Shown: positions 25,962 through 35,089, counted from the stretch's first letter. The stretch is DNA of 64,000 nt from Streptomyces sp. NBC_00154 (GCF_026342835.1 NZ_JAPEMI010000001.1:2238501-2302500); one strand, 5' to 3'. Program-made: numbers and translations. Notes: generated by a model not told the origin, from the sequence alone.

Positions 25962-25995
25962 CGAGCCCCCGCCGGAAGGATCCGGCGGGGGCTCG
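25962..25995 (+). terminator. 15-bp hairpin after NlpC/P60 gene
   Basis: CGAGCCCCCGCCGGA (25962-25976) and its exact complement (25981-25995) around the loop AGGA, 20 bases after the stop. It lies between convergent genes. Confidence 0.8.
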
Positions 25996-26037
25996 CGCCA
26001 TGAAGGACAGGGCCCGGCTCGGGCGGCAGCGGCCGGC

Positions 26038-26391
26038 TCAGGTCCAGAGCGTCGCGATGAAGATATTGGCGACCGTCAGCCCGCCGACGGTCGCGAAGAC
26101 GCCCTTCTCGACCTTCTCCTCGTCCCGCTTGACGTACACCAGCGCGAGGATCACGACCAGGACCGCCAGCTTCACACCGATCTTGATGTTGTTGACCGGC
26201 TGGTCGTCCGCCTGGTTGAGCCCGACCAGTGCGATACCGGTGACCAGCATGGTCAGCGCACCGTGCAGCATCGCCGGGACGAAACGCGCCGTGCCCGCAC
26301 CCATCGCCTTCATCTGGGTCAGGAAGCCGCCCAGGAGGGCGGCGATACCGATGATGTGCAGCGCGACGAAGACATTGATGAGTACATCCAT
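26038..26391 (-). CDS. Small four-helix integral membrane protein
   Basis: 117 residues, four hydrophobic helices (LINVFVALHIIGIAALLGGF, MLHGALTMLVTGIALVGL, IKIGVKLAVLVVILALVYVK, VGGLTVANIFIATLW). Between helices 2 and 3 lies NQADDQPVNN. No catalytic motif. It is a conserved Streptomyces hypothetical; His residues near helix 1 (ALH) and helix 2 (MLHG) are reminiscent of heme- or CopD-like proteins, but this is weak. ATG at 26391 starts the hydrophobic helix immediately. Confidence 0.75.
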   Translation of the reverse strand: MDVLINVFVALHIIGIAALLGGFLTQMKAMGAGTARFVPAMLHGALTMLVTGIALVGLNQADDQPVNNIKIGVKLAVLVVILALVYVKRDEEKVEKGVFATVGGLTVANIFIATLWT

Positions 26392-26746
26392 GGAGCCGCA
26401 GCCTAGCCGGGGCCGTAACGCCGCTCTCCGGCGAGGTGGCGGCTCCTTGGTGTTTCACTCTCATTTGCACCAATTGCCCGACCCCGGCGCGTTTCCTCCG
26501 ATCACTTGATGGCATCGCCTCGCCAAATTCGGGCAATAGCCGTCATTACGACTCTTCGTCGTGCCCCGGGTTTAGCGTCCCTATCCAGGTGACCGGCTTC
26601 ACCGACGCTCCGCACGCGGGCGGCGGCCCGGCCACCCCGCCGAAGAATCCGGCGGCGAGCCGCTCCCCCTGCTGGCTCGCCGTCGGACCTCCGCGGGCCC
26701 GCCGGTAGGCCCCGACGGGCAGTCGACAGCAAGGAGCCCCGCCCTC
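26392..26746. other. Spacer upstream of NlpC/P60 paralogue 2, no riboswitch seen
   Basis: 355 bases. No coding signal. A small perfect stem CGGCGAGCC / GGCTCGCCG lies at about 26651-26681. Unlike paralogue 1 I do not find the c-di-AMP riboswitch blocks. The end AAGGAG at 26731 is the ribosome site of the next gene. Confidence 0.35.
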
Positions 26747-27802
26747 GTGGCAGTGCATCGAAAACCCAAGCAGCGCCCGTATACCGGCTCTGCTGCCCGC
26801 ACCGCAGCCACCCTCGCGTTCGCCGGGGCCGCAACAGCTGCCGCCCTGCCGGGGGCCGCACACGCCGATCCGCAGCTCACCCCCGCCCAGGTCAAGGCCA
26901 AGGTGGACCGGCTGTACCACGAGGCGGAGGTCGCCACCGAGCAGTACAACGGCGCGAAGGAGAAGGCGACCGCCACCGTCAAGTCCTTGAGCGCGTTGCG
27001 CGACGAAGCCGCCCGCAGGACCGAACGCCTCAACGCCTCCCGCAACGCACTCGGTTCGCTCGCCGCCGCCCAGTACCGCACCGGAGGCATCGACCCCGCC
27101 GTGCAGCTGGCGCTCTCCTCCGACCCCGACGAGTACCTGCAACGGGCCTCGTACGTGGACCGGATCGCCGACCGCCAGGCCACCGAGGTCTCCAAGGTGC
27201 AGCGGCAGGTCACCGAGATCGCCCAGCTGCGCGCCGAGGCGAAGGAGGAACTGGCGGCACTGGGCACCCGCCAGGCCGAACTGAAGAAGCACCGCACGAC
27301 GGTCAGGGCCAAACTGGCCGACGCCCAGCGGCTCCTGGACACCCTGTCGCCCGCGCAGCGCGCCGCGTACGAGCAGTGGGGCACCGCACGCTCCGCCGCC
27401 GGCCACGCCGATCGCAGCACGCAGCGCGCCGGAACCGCACAGGTCGCCCCCAATGCCCGTGCCGCGGAGGCCGTAGCGTTCGCCTACGGGGCGCTGGGCA
27501 GGCCGTACGTCTGGGGCGCGACCGGTCCGACCTCGTTCGACTGCTCCGGGCTGACCCAGGCCGCCTGGCGCTCCGCCGGCGTCTCGCTCCCGCGCACCAC
27601 GTACACGCAGATCAACGCCGGAGAACGCATCTCCCGCTCCGAACTCGCCCCCGGCGACCTGGTGTTCTTCTACTCCGGCGTCAGCCATGTCGGCCTGTAC
27701 ATCGGCGACGGCCGGATGATCCACGCGCCGCACCCCGGTGCACCGGTCCGCATCGCACCGATCGACGAAATGCCCTTCGCCGGGGCGACCCGGGTGGCAT
27801 AG
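26747..27802 (+). CDS. NlpC/P60 endopeptidase (paralogue 2), secreted
   Basis: 351 residues. GTG at 26747 (AVHRKPKQRP) has AAGGAG ten bases upstream. Signal peptide LAFAGAATAAALPGAAHA precedes DPQLT. Coiled-coil residues ~50-210, then the catalytic domain with SFDCSGLTQAAWRSAG, HVGLYIGDGRMIHAP. Gene order and domain plan match paralogue 1, from which it differs by a shorter linker and the lack of a riboswitch. The GNAT gene follows after 55 bases. Confidence 0.9.
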   Translation: MAVHRKPKQRPYTGSAARTAATLAFAGAATAAALPGAAHADPQLTPAQVKAKVDRLYHEAEVATEQYNGAKEKATATVKSLSALRDEAARRTERLNASRNALGSLAAAQYRTGGIDPAVQLALSSDPDEYLQRASYVDRIADRQATEVSKVQRQVTEIAQLRAEAKEELAALGTRQAELKKHRTTVRAKLADAQRLLDTLSPAQRAAYEQWGTARSAAGHADRSTQRAGTAQVAPNARAAEAVAFAYGALGRPYVWGATGPTSFDCSGLTQAAWRSAGVSLPRTTYTQINAGERISRSELAPGDLVFFYSGVSHVGLYIGDGRMIHAPHPGAPVRIAPIDEMPFAGATRVA

Positions 27803-27857
27803 GCTCCCGGCTGCCGCAGCCCGGAGTCCCACCGGGCCGGTCGAAGGAGACTCGCAC

Positions 27858-28619
27858 ATGCCCATGGACGCGGACGTCCAGAGCCACAGCCGTACGCTCG
27901 CCCTGCGCTCCCCCGACCACCTGCGGGTCGGCCCGTTCACCGTCCGCCACAACCCCGGCTGGCAGCTGAAGTACGCCAATTACGCGATCCCGGACCAGGG
28001 GGCCGAGCCGACGGCGGCCGATGTGCAGGCGCTGATCGCCGCGTTCCGCGAGCGGGACCGGATGCCGCGTCTGGAGTATCTGCCCAGTGGGGCACCCGCC
28101 GTCGAACCCGCGCTGATCGCCGCCGGTTTCACCGTCGAGAACCGGGCCCCGATCCTGGCCTGCGCCCCCGGCAACCTCCTGCCGCCGAAGCCGGTGGACG
28201 CCCTCGTCATCGCCGAACCGGCCACCGACGCGGAGTTCGACGCCGCCGCCCGCGTACAGCACCACGGCTACGGCGGGACGGGCGAACCCGAGGGCGGCGA
28301 GGCGGCCTGGCTGCGCAACGCGGTGGCGGGCGGCGGCGTGGCGGCCCTCGCCACCGTGGACCGCGTCCCGGCAGGCGCGGGCGGCTGCTCGGTCCCGGTC
28401 GACGGCCTCACCGAACTGGCCGGTCTCGCCGTCGCCGACACGTTCCGCCGCCGCGGCATCGGCGCCGCGCTCTCCGCGCATCTGACCGCGACCGCGTTCG
28501 CGCGGGGGTGCCGGGTGGTGTGGCTGGAGCCGGGCGACGCCGATGTGGAACGGATCTATGCGGGCATCGGATACCGCAGGATCGGCGAGAAGCTGAACAT
28601 CTCGCTCGACCCCGCCTGA
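27858..28619 (+). CDS. GNAT-family N-acetyltransferase
   Basis: 253 residues. The C-terminal half has the acetyl-CoA pyrophosphate loop in LAVADTFRRRGIGAALSAHL and the conserved AFARGCRVVWLEPGDADVERIY. The N-terminal half (GPFTVRHNPGW, AFRERDRMPRLEYLPS) resembles a second, degenerate GNAT module. Substrate unknown. The ATG at 27858 follows AAGGAG at eight bases; a second ATG six bases later could also be used. Confidence 0.87.
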   Translation: MPMDADVQSHSRTLALRSPDHLRVGPFTVRHNPGWQLKYANYAIPDQGAEPTAADVQALIAAFRERDRMPRLEYLPSGAPAVEPALIAAGFTVENRAPILACAPGNLLPPKPVDALVIAEPATDAEFDAAARVQHHGYGGTGEPEGGEAAWLRNAVAGGGVAALATVDRVPAGAGGCSVPVDGLTELAGLAVADTFRRRGIGAALSAHLTATAFARGCRVVWLEPGDADVERIYAGIGYRRIGEKLNISLDPA

Positions 28620-28688
28620 GCACCTCGGGAGTCTCGGCCCCGCCGGTGCGCCTGCGGGGCTCTCGGCCCGCCGGTGCGCTTCCGGAGT

Positions 28689-29384
28689 TCAGACCAGCCG
28701 TCGAGCCGTCGCCCACCGCGTCAGCTCGTGCCGGTTCGACAGCTGGAGCTTCCGCAGCACCGCCGAGACATGCGACTCGACCGTCTTCACCGAGATGAAC
28801 AGCTGCTTGGCGATCTCCTTGTACGCATAGCCGCGGGCGATCAGCCGCAGCACCTCGCGCTCGCGCTGCGTCAGCCGGTCCAGGTCCTCGTCGACCGGCG
28901 GCGCGTCCGTCGAGGCGAACGCGTCGAGAACGAAGCCGGCCAGCCTGGGCGAGAACACGGCGTCGCCCTCCTGGACCCGGAACACCGAGTCGATCAGGTC
29001 GGTGCCGGTGATCGTCTTGGTCACGTAGCCGCGGGCGCCGCCGCGGATGACGCCGATGACGTCCTCGGCGGCGTCCGAGACGGACAGCGCCAGGAAGCGC
29101 ACCGGCTTCTCGACCGCGCCCATCAGCGGGGCGCAGCGGCGCAGCACCTCGACGCCGCCGCCGCCCGGCAGGTGGACGTCGAGGAGGACGACCTCGGGAC
29201 GGGTCGCCGTGATGACGGTGACCGCCTGGTCGACGTCGGCGGCCTCGCCGACGACCTCGACGCCGGTCTCCTCGGTGCGGCCGATCTCGGCCTGCACCCC
29301 GGTGCGGAACATCCGGTGGTCGTCGACGAGCACGACCCGTACCCGGCGCTCCGGGCCCCCGGTTGCCTCAGTGGTCTCCGTCAT
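28689..29384 (-). CDS. NarL/LuxR-family response regulator
   Basis: 231 residues. Receiver domain with DD of VVLVDDHRMFR, phosphorylated Asp in VVLLDVHLPGGGG, and conserved Ser/Lys in LALSVS and YVTKTI. C-terminal LuxR helix-turn-helix LTQREREVLRLIARGYAYKEIAKQ and VKTVESHVSAVLRKL. It is paired with the histidine kinase upstream: its ATG at 29384 overlaps the kinase stop by 17 bases. The regulon is unknown but likely linked to envelope stress because of the PspC domains in the kinase and next gene. Confidence 0.92.
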   Translation of the reverse strand: MTETTEATGGPERRVRVVLVDDHRMFRTGVQAEIGRTEETGVEVVGEAADVDQAVTVITATRPEVVLLDVHLPGGGGVEVLRRCAPLMGAVEKPVRFLALSVSDAAEDVIGVIRGGARGYVTKTITGTDLIDSVFRVQEGDAVFSPRLAGFVLDAFASTDAPPVDEDLDRLTQREREVLRLIARGYAYKEIAKQLFISVKTVESHVSAVLRKLQLSNRHELTRWATARRLV

Positions 29385-30666
29385 CGCTCGCCCTCTCCAT
29401 CTCCAGCTCGACTTCCGTGCCCCCGCCGGGCACCGAACGCAGCCGCGCCGTACCGCCGTTGCGCTGCATCCGGCCGATGATTGATTCTCTTACGCCCATT
29501 CTGTCCGCCGGTACGGAATCCGGATCGAACCCCGGCCCCCGGTCCCGTACCGAGACGAAGACCGTACGGCCCTCGACCTCCGCGTAGACCTGCACGGCGC
29601 CGCCCTCGCCACCGTACTTCGCGGCGTTGACCATCGCCTCGCGTGCAGCCTGCATCTGGGCGGTGAGCTTCTCGTCGAGCGGGCAGTCGCCGACGACGAC
29701 GACCTCCAGCGGGACGCCGTGCTTGTCCTCGACCTCGGCGGCGGCACGCTTGACCGCTTCGGCGAGGGTCTCCGGTTCGTCGCCCTCGTCCTTGCCGGTG
29801 CCCTGGGGGTTGTACAGCCAGTTGCGCAGTTCGCGTTCCTGGGCGCGGGCCAGCCTGCGGACCTCGCCCGGGTCCTCCGCGTTGCGCTGGATCAGAGTGA
29901 GGGTGTGCAGCACGGAGTCATGGACATGGGCGGCGACCTCGGCCCGCTCCTGGGCCCTGATACGCATCAGGCGTTCCTCGGAGAGGTCCTGGGTCATGCG
30001 TACGAGATAGGGGCCGGCCAGCAGCGCGATGCCGGTGAGGACGGCGATCGCCGCGGTGAGGACGTTGCCGAGCTGAGCCGCGGAGCCGCGTACCACCATG
30101 AAGCCGGCGAGACCCAGGCCGACCAGGGCGACCCCGGCCAGCCCGCGGGCCAGATGCAGCACCCGGCGGCGGCTGCCGACCTCCATCCAGCGGGCCCGCC
30201 GGGCATTGTCGGCCTGCCGCCACACCAGGACGGACCCCGCGCCGATCAGCAGCGTCGGCCAGATGTAACGGTCGGCCTTGCTGCCCATGTCGACGTTGCC
30301 GACGAAGACGACAGCGCCGATCAGCAACGCTATGAGCGCGAAGACCTGCCCCTTGTCGGGCTTACGGAGCCGACGCCGGCCGTCGACGCCGGTCTCGAAG
30401 ACGGAGCGCGGCGCCTCGACCCCGCCGACACCGAGCGGGACGACGATCCAGAACACGGCGTACAGCAGCGCACCGAGGCCGTCCGCGAAGAACAGGCCGA
30501 GGAAGACGAACCGCACCCAGGCGACGGGCAGCCCGAGATGCCCGGCGAGTCCGCGCGCGACGCCGCCCAGCATCCGCCCGTCGGCGCTGCGGTACAGCTT
30601 GCGCAGCGGTGGCTCCTCCGGGTCGGCGGTGAGGGAGCTTGCGGCTCGGGGCGTGGCGGCTGGCAT
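29368..30666 (-). CDS. Histidine kinase with N-terminal PspC domain
   Basis: 432 residues. A PspC domain spans ~15-90 (LYRSADGRMLGGVARGLAGHL, then FFADGLGALLYAVFWIVVPLGV) with further membrane helices to ~210. The HisKA_3 phosphoacceptor is AAHVHDSVLHTLTLIQR, and the ATPase boxes are MVNAAKYGGEG, DRGPGFDPD and GGTARLRSVPGGGTEV. Partner of the 28689 regulator. The PspC module is probably a membrane-stress or lipid sensor. ATG at 30666 is preferred; alternative starts upstream reach 30702. Confidence 0.9.
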   Translation of the reverse strand: MPAATPRAASSLTADPEEPPLRKLYRSADGRMLGGVARGLAGHLGLPVAWVRFVFLGLFFADGLGALLYAVFWIVVPLGVGGVEAPRSVFETGVDGRRRLRKPDKGQVFALIALLIGAVVFVGNVDMGSKADRYIWPTLLIGAGSVLVWRQADNARRARWMEVGSRRRVLHLARGLAGVALVGLGLAGFMVVRGSAAQLGNVLTAAIAVLTGIALLAGPYLVRMTQDLSEERLMRIRAQERAEVAAHVHDSVLHTLTLIQRNAEDPGEVRRLARAQERELRNWLYNPQGTGKDEGDEPETLAEAVKRAAAEVEDKHGVPLEVVVVGDCPLDEKLTAQMQAAREAMVNAAKYGGEGGAVQVYAEVEGRTVFVSVRDRGPGFDPDSVPADRMGVRESIIGRMQRNGGTARLRSVPGGGTEVELEMERASDDGDH

Positions 30667-30847
30667 GCTCCGATCGTCACATGTCGGGGCGGGCGGCGGC
30701 ATCAGGGTCGGCCCCCACTCGACCCTGAGACGGCCGGTCGTGCGGAGACCCGAGGGCCTCCCTTCAGGGTCCGGCGCGGCCAATATCAGGGATCGGCCAG
30801 GGTCGGCGCGGGTGCCGCGGGCGCGCACGGCCCGTCACCATGGAGCC

Positions 30848-32161
30848 ATGACCGTTCCCCAGGACGCCGCCCCCGGCGTCGCGCCGCCCGCCGCACCCGG
30901 TCCGCAGCTGCAGCGCAGCTCGCGGCAGAAAGTGGTGGCCGGGGTGTGCGGCGGGCTCGGCCGGTACTGCGACGTGGACCCGGTGATCTTCCGGATCGTG
31001 CTCGGTGTCCTGTCGGTGACCGGTGGCCTGGGCCTGATCTTCTACGGCTTCGCGTGGCTGCTGATCCCGCTGGAGGGCGAGGAGGAGAACGAGGCGCGCA
31101 GGCTGCTGTCGGGCCGGGTCGAGGGGGCGTCGCTGATCGCGGTGCTGTTCGCGCTGATCGGCTGCGGGCTCTTTCTCTCCATGCTGGGCAACGGCGGCAC
31201 GCTGGCGTTCTCCGCGATGCTGACGCTCGCGGTCATCGGCTGCTGTGTCTGGACGCAGCGCCGCAGGACCGCGGCCCCCCAGGACCCGCTGCACCCGGCG
31301 GCCGCACAGGCGGTGGCGGACGCACCGCCGGAGGTGAAGGCTCCGCCGTCGCCGGCCGGCCCGTCCTGGTGGCGGGATCCGATCATCAAGGACGGCACCT
31401 CGGGGCCGGTGGGCGCCGGCTATCTGTGGGGTCCGGCGGACACGGTGCTCGACGAGGGCACGGTACGGCCCCGCAGGGCCGCGGCGGACGCGCCGTTCCG
31501 CGCGCCCGAACGGGCGCGGGCGGACCAGGGGCCGCACTCGATCGGCGGCCTGGTCTTTCTGTTCGCGCTGATCGCGGGCGGTCTGTCCACGGGCCTCAGC
31601 TGGGAGACCCATCCGCTCGGTACGAGCCTGCAGTTCGGTCTGGCCGCGGCGCTCGCCGTGTTCGGTGCCGGCATGGTGGTCAGCACGTTCCTCGGCCGGA
31701 CCGGGTTCGGCACGCTGCTGCTGTCGGTGATCACGGCGGCGCTGCTGGCGGGCGCGGCCGTGCTGCCGAAGGACATCAGCACCCAGTGGGTGCGCGAGGA
31801 GTGGCGCCCGGCCTCGGTCGCCGCGGTCCAGCCGCGGTACGAACTGGGCTCCGGGGTCGGCACGCTCGACCTCACAAAGGTGCCGGTCCCGAAGGGTGAC
31901 ACGGTCAGCACCGGGGTGCAGGTCGGCGCAGGCCGGGCGGTCGTCGTCGTACCGAAGGCGGTGACGGTCCAGGTGCGGGCGAAGGCCGGACTCGGGGAGA
32001 TCCGGCTGCCGGCCGATCCCCCGGGCGATGTGGACGTCAGCCCGGCGCAGAACGAACACCGGACGATCGCTCCGCCGGCCGGCGTCACCCCGGCCGGCAC
32101 GGTCGAGCTGGACCTGGAAGTCGGTATCGGACAGGTGGAGGTCACCCGTGCTGCGTCATGA
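30848..32161 (+). CDS. PspC-domain membrane protein
   Basis: 437 residues. PspC domain at ~20-80 (VVAGVCGGLGRYCDVDPVIFR, then LIFYGFAWLLIPLEGEE), with membrane helices near 95-135 and 215-300 (LVFLFALIAGGLSTGLSWE; FGLAAALAVFGAGMVV; LSVITAALLAGAAVLP). The C-terminal ~110 residues look like a beta-rich extracellular domain similar to the LiaF/adhesin-like C-terminal (YELGSGVGTLDLTKVPVP, VGIGQVEV). Divergent from the kinase, so the three genes form one signalling unit, probably for envelope stress. A GTG gene overlaps its last 14 bases. Confidence 0.88.
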   Translation: MTVPQDAAPGVAPPAAPGPQLQRSSRQKVVAGVCGGLGRYCDVDPVIFRIVLGVLSVTGGLGLIFYGFAWLLIPLEGEEENEARRLLSGRVEGASLIAVLFALIGCGLFLSMLGNGGTLAFSAMLTLAVIGCCVWTQRRRTAAPQDPLHPAAAQAVADAPPEVKAPPSPAGPSWWRDPIIKDGTSGPVGAGYLWGPADTVLDEGTVRPRRAAADAPFRAPERARADQGPHSIGGLVFLFALIAGGLSTGLSWETHPLGTSLQFGLAAALAVFGAGMVVSTFLGRTGFGTLLLSVITAALLAGAAVLPKDISTQWVREEWRPASVAAVQPRYELGSGVGTLDLTKVPVPKGDTVSTGVQVGAGRAVVVVPKAVTVQVRAKAGLGEIRLPADPPGDVDVSPAQNEHRTIAPPAGVTPAGTVELDLEVGIGQVEVTRAAS

Positions 32162-32411
32162 GATCCGGCCGGGCCGCGCGGTGGCGGGCATCGCGATGCT
32201 CGCCCTGGCGGCCGGCTACGCGGCGGATGCGGCGGGCAGCTGGGACGCCCCTTGGACCTTCTTCTTCCCGGTACTCTTCGGCGGCCTCTGGCTGGCCGCC
32301 ATCACGACGTGGGTGAGCTATCGGATGCGTCGCCGCCGCGACGCGAAGAAGGCGTCCACGGAGAACGACGCGGCACCACCGAGCACGAGCGGCAGCCATG
32401 CCATGAGGTAG
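32148..32411 (+). CDS. Small two-helix membrane protein
   Basis: 87 residues with helices near 11-29 (AVAGIAMLALAAGYAADAAG) and 35-53 (WTFFFPVLFGGLWLAAITTW). A basic RMRRRRDAKKAS follows. GTG at 32148 has GGAGG seven bases upstream and overlaps the preceding stop by 14 bases, so it is translationally coupled to the PspC gene. Its C-terminal 31 residues overlap the 3' end of the convergent DoxX gene by 94 bases, suggesting loss of an earlier stop. Confidence 0.7.
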   Translation: MLRHEIRPGRAVAGIAMLALAAGYAADAAGSWDAPWTFFFPVLFGGLWLAAITTWVSYRMRRRRDAKKASTENDAAPPSTSGSHAMR

Positions 32412-32827
32412 GCCAGGTCGTTGCCGAAGTAGTACGGATCGGCCTGCCAGCTCATGGTCAGCCACAGGCTCAGCGAGATCAGTGCCCCGCCGAGTGCGGC
32501 GAGCCGCGCCCACAGCCCGATCAGGGTGCCGATGCCGACGGCGAGTTCGCCGAAGGCGATGGCGTACCCGAACGCTCCGGGGTTCTTCAGCGCGAGGTCG
32601 ACAAGGGCCGGGATCGCGGACGAGTCGCGCACCCCGTGCATCATGTCGCCGACGGAGCCCGGCCCGGCGGCGCGGAAGAAGGCACTGTCCGTCAGTTTGT
32701 CGAGCGCGGCATAGATGAAGGTGACGCCGAGAAATATGCGCAGCGGCAGCAGCGCATGCTCCCGTGCCAGCTCCCGCAGGCTCGTCTTCTCGCCCAGACC
32801 ACCCGTATTCGTGCCGTATCCATGCAT
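32318..32827 (-). CDS. DoxX-family membrane protein
   Basis: 169 residues, four helices (LPLRIFLGVTFIYAALDKL, GYAIAFGELAVGIGTLIGLW, ALGGALISLSLWLTMSW, LAYLMAWLPLVLGG). DoxX proteins are membrane redox components, in actinobacteria often linked to thiol oxidative stress. The ATG at 32827 (MHGYGTNTGG) is chosen over the upstream frame, which extends to 32890 and lacks family sequence. Overlaps the plus-strand small membrane gene tail-to-tail. Confidence 0.82.
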   Translation of the reverse strand: MHGYGTNTGGLGEKTSLRELAREHALLPLRIFLGVTFIYAALDKLTDSAFFRAAGPGSVGDMMHGVRDSSAIPALVDLALKNPGAFGYAIAFGELAVGIGTLIGLWARLAALGGALISLSLWLTMSWQADPYYFGNDLAYLMAWLPLVLGGAASFSVDAFFASRRRRIR

Positions 32828-32939
32828 AGCGACCCCGCCTTCCGTCGACCCGTCACCAGACCATACGTACGCGGTGAACGCGCTGCTCACCAGCCCTACG
32901 GTTCGATCAGGTGCAATCGGCGTGGCTCCGGCCGGCCGT

Positions 32940-34205
32940 TCAGTCCGTGACGTCGATCTCGACCCGATTCGTCTCCACCCCGGCGGCCGTCACGACCTGT
33001 ACGTCCACCAGTCCCGGTTCGACCTCCACCGGCACCGGCACGGTGAGCAGGGTGTCCGCCGGGTTGGCGAAGCCGCCTGCCACCGGGACCAGCGGGACAT
33101 GGACATGGACCCGGCCGATCCGGACGACCACGCGGGCCAGCCGGTCCGGGGCCCCGGCGCCGGGCGGTACGAAACCTGCACCGCGGATCTCGATGTCGTC
33201 GCCGGTACGGATCGGTGCGTCCAGATCTCCGGGCTCCCGGGCCCGTACGACGGACAGCACGACCGGACGCCCGCCCTCCGTGTACTTGCCCGCGAAGTAC
33301 GTCGCCGCGGAGACACCCACCAGGAGGGCCAGCCCCCAGGGCAGATCGGGCAGTTGCTCGGGCCGGCGGGCCAGCCGGACCACTGCGAAGAGTACGGCGA
33401 CGGCGCTCACCAGCACGTACTGCACGTCGGTGAAACTGCCGCGCCCGGAGTCGTCGGTGAGCAGATCGGCTGCGCGCGGCCGGTCGGCGCGCAGCTTCTG
33501 CAAACGCCCGGCGAGGGCGCGTACGGTCACCACTCGGCGCACGACCACGGCGATGGCGCAGACCAGCGCCAGCGCGGTCAGCACCCCGGCGCCACGCGCC
33601 AGTTCCAGACCGTCGATCAGCGCGTCGCGCTCCGCGTGTCCGGAGGCGCCCGCCAGCTGGAGTGCGAGGACGAGTACGGAGAAGACGGCGAGCAGCACCC
33701 AGGCCACGGCGACCGCACGGGAGGTGGAGAGCCGGTTGTCCTCGCCGATCAGCGGGGCGAGGACGCCGCCGCGGGCCCGGTGGAAGCGGGCGGCTCCGGT
33801 CAGCAGCCCGGCGGTGACGAGCGCGGCGACCAGACCGGCGGTACGGGCCGTCGACCAGCCCGCACCGATGGCGGTGCCGGCCTCACCGATGGCGAGCAGG
33901 GCGACGCCTCCCCAGACGACGGCCAGGGTGCGCACCCACACCTGGTGAAGCCAGGCGTCGCCCGCCTCCCGGCTGCGCTCGGCGACCGTACGGGCCGACT
34001 CGGTCAGCTCGTCGGAGACCCACTGGCGGGTCGCGGACGCGGACTGGGCGACACCGGTCGGCAGCCCCTGGCCCGCGGCGAGTTCGTCCCGCTTGGCCAG
34101 GAAGGCGGCCACCGCGCGCCGGTGTCCCTCGCGCGCTCCGTGCGGACAGTCGGCGCACGTACAGCCACCGCCGTGAGCGCCTTGTCGTGCCTCGTCCAAC
34201 GCCAC
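32940..34205 (-). CDS. Polytopic membrane protein with N-terminal Cys motif and C-terminal beta domain
   Basis: About 421 residues. The first 35 residues hold CTCADCPHGAREGH (CxCxxC), maybe a metal site. Helices follow at about 105-140 and 175-215 and 260-300 (VAWVLLAVFSVLVLALQL; LALLVGVSAATYFAG). The C-terminal ~110 residues (DIEIRGAGFVPPGAG, VVRIGRVHVHVPLVPV, VQVVTAAGVETNRVEI) resemble an Ig-like or IPT-like beta domain. I do not recognise a function. GTG at 34205 is my choice; longer frame to 34493 has no supported start. Confidence 0.6.
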   Translation of the reverse strand: MALDEARQGAHGGGCTCADCPHGAREGHRRAVAAFLAKRDELAAGQGLPTGVAQSASATRQWVSDELTESARTVAERSREAGDAWLHQVWVRTLAVVWGGVALLAIGEAGTAIGAGWSTARTAGLVAALVTAGLLTGAARFHRARGGVLAPLIGEDNRLSTSRAVAVAWVLLAVFSVLVLALQLAGASGHAERDALIDGLELARGAGVLTALALVCAIAVVVRRVVTVRALAGRLQKLRADRPRAADLLTDDSGRGSFTDVQYVLVSAVAVLFAVVRLARRPEQLPDLPWGLALLVGVSAATYFAGKYTEGGRPVVLSVVRAREPGDLDAPIRTGDDIEIRGAGFVPPGAGAPDRLARVVVRIGRVHVHVPLVPVAGGFANPADTLLTVPVPVEVEPGLVDVQVVTAAGVETNRVEIDVTD

Positions 34206-34318
34206 GGAGAACGCCGCCCTTTCCCGCCCACGTACTGCCAACTGACCACTGATTGCTGCGAATTGTGCCGTACGGGACGGGCCGGGCCCGCATCGGGGCC
34301 GCCGGGACGCGCGGATCG

Positions 34319-35089
34319 TCAGAATGTTCGGGAGATCCTCTTCCACAGCGGCTGGTAGTTGATCCAGGCCACCAGGTCGCTGCCGAGCTGTTCGCGGGTG
34401 GCCACCGCCTCCCGGTGCTCGATCAGAACCGGCTTCCCGGCCGCCCGCGCGGCCAGCTGCACCTGGCAGGAACGCTCCATCGTGACGAACCACCAGGCGG
34501 CCGCGTCCACCGAGTCGCCGACCGTCAGCAGCCCGTGGTTGCGCAGGATGATCGCCTTGCGGGTGCCGAGCGCGGCCGCGATCCGCCGCCCTTCCTCCTC
34601 GTCGACGACGACCCCGGTGTAGGCCTGGTAGACCGCGTGGTCCTCGTAGAAGGCGCAGGACTCCTGGGTGATCGGCTCGATGAACTCACCGAGCGCGGAC
34701 AGCGCCCGCCCGTGCAGGGAGTGCGTGTGCGCGACGGCGACGACGTCCGGGCGGGCCCGGTGCACCTGGGCATGGACGGCGAACGCCGCCTGGTTGACGT
34801 GGTGGCGCCCCTCGACGACCTGCCCGTCACCGTTGACCAGGATCAGCTCGTCCGGCAGGAGTCCGTCGAAGGGGGCACCGAACGGGTTGACCCAGAAGCA
34901 GCTGGTGTACTCCGGGTCCCGCGCGGTGATGTGACCGGAGACGCCGTCCTCGTACCCGTACGCCGCGAACAGCCGCAGCGCCCCGGCCAGCCGCTCCTTG
35001 CGGTACGCGCGCTCCTCGTCGATCGACTGATGGACGGGCGGCATCGCGAACTGCAGCTGTTCCACGGGTATCGGTGTGGGCTCGGGCAT
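34319..35089 (-). CDS. Class II aldolase/adducin-family protein
   Basis: 256 residues. Class II aldolases use a metal bound by three His and cleave phosphorylated or free sugars. Motifs: YGYEDGVSGHITARDPEY, metal His in AHTHSLHGRALSALG and ILRNHGLLTVGDSV. LILVNGDGQVVEG and AAFAVHAQVHRARPDV are family typical. Some members of this group are fuculose/rhamnulose aldolases, others are of unknown substrate. Start ATG 35089. Confidence 0.88.
   Translation of the reverse strand: MPEPTPIPVEQLQFAMPPVHQSIDEERAYRKERLAGALRLFAAYGYEDGVSGHITARDPEYTSCFWVNPFGAPFDGLLPDELILVNGDGQVVEGRHHVNQAAFAVHAQVHRARPDVVAVAHTHSLHGRALSALGEFIEPITQESCAFYEDHAVYQAYTGVVVDEEEGRRIAAALGTRKAIILRNHGLLTVGDSVDAAAWWFVTMERSCQVQLAARAAGKPVLIEHREAVATREQLGSDLVAWINYQPLWKRISRTF

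Noticed and set aside
26392..26746. c-di-AMP riboswitch before NlpC paralogue 2
   Set aside because: The GGGGTGAATC and CCCGACAGCTAAC blocks are absent.
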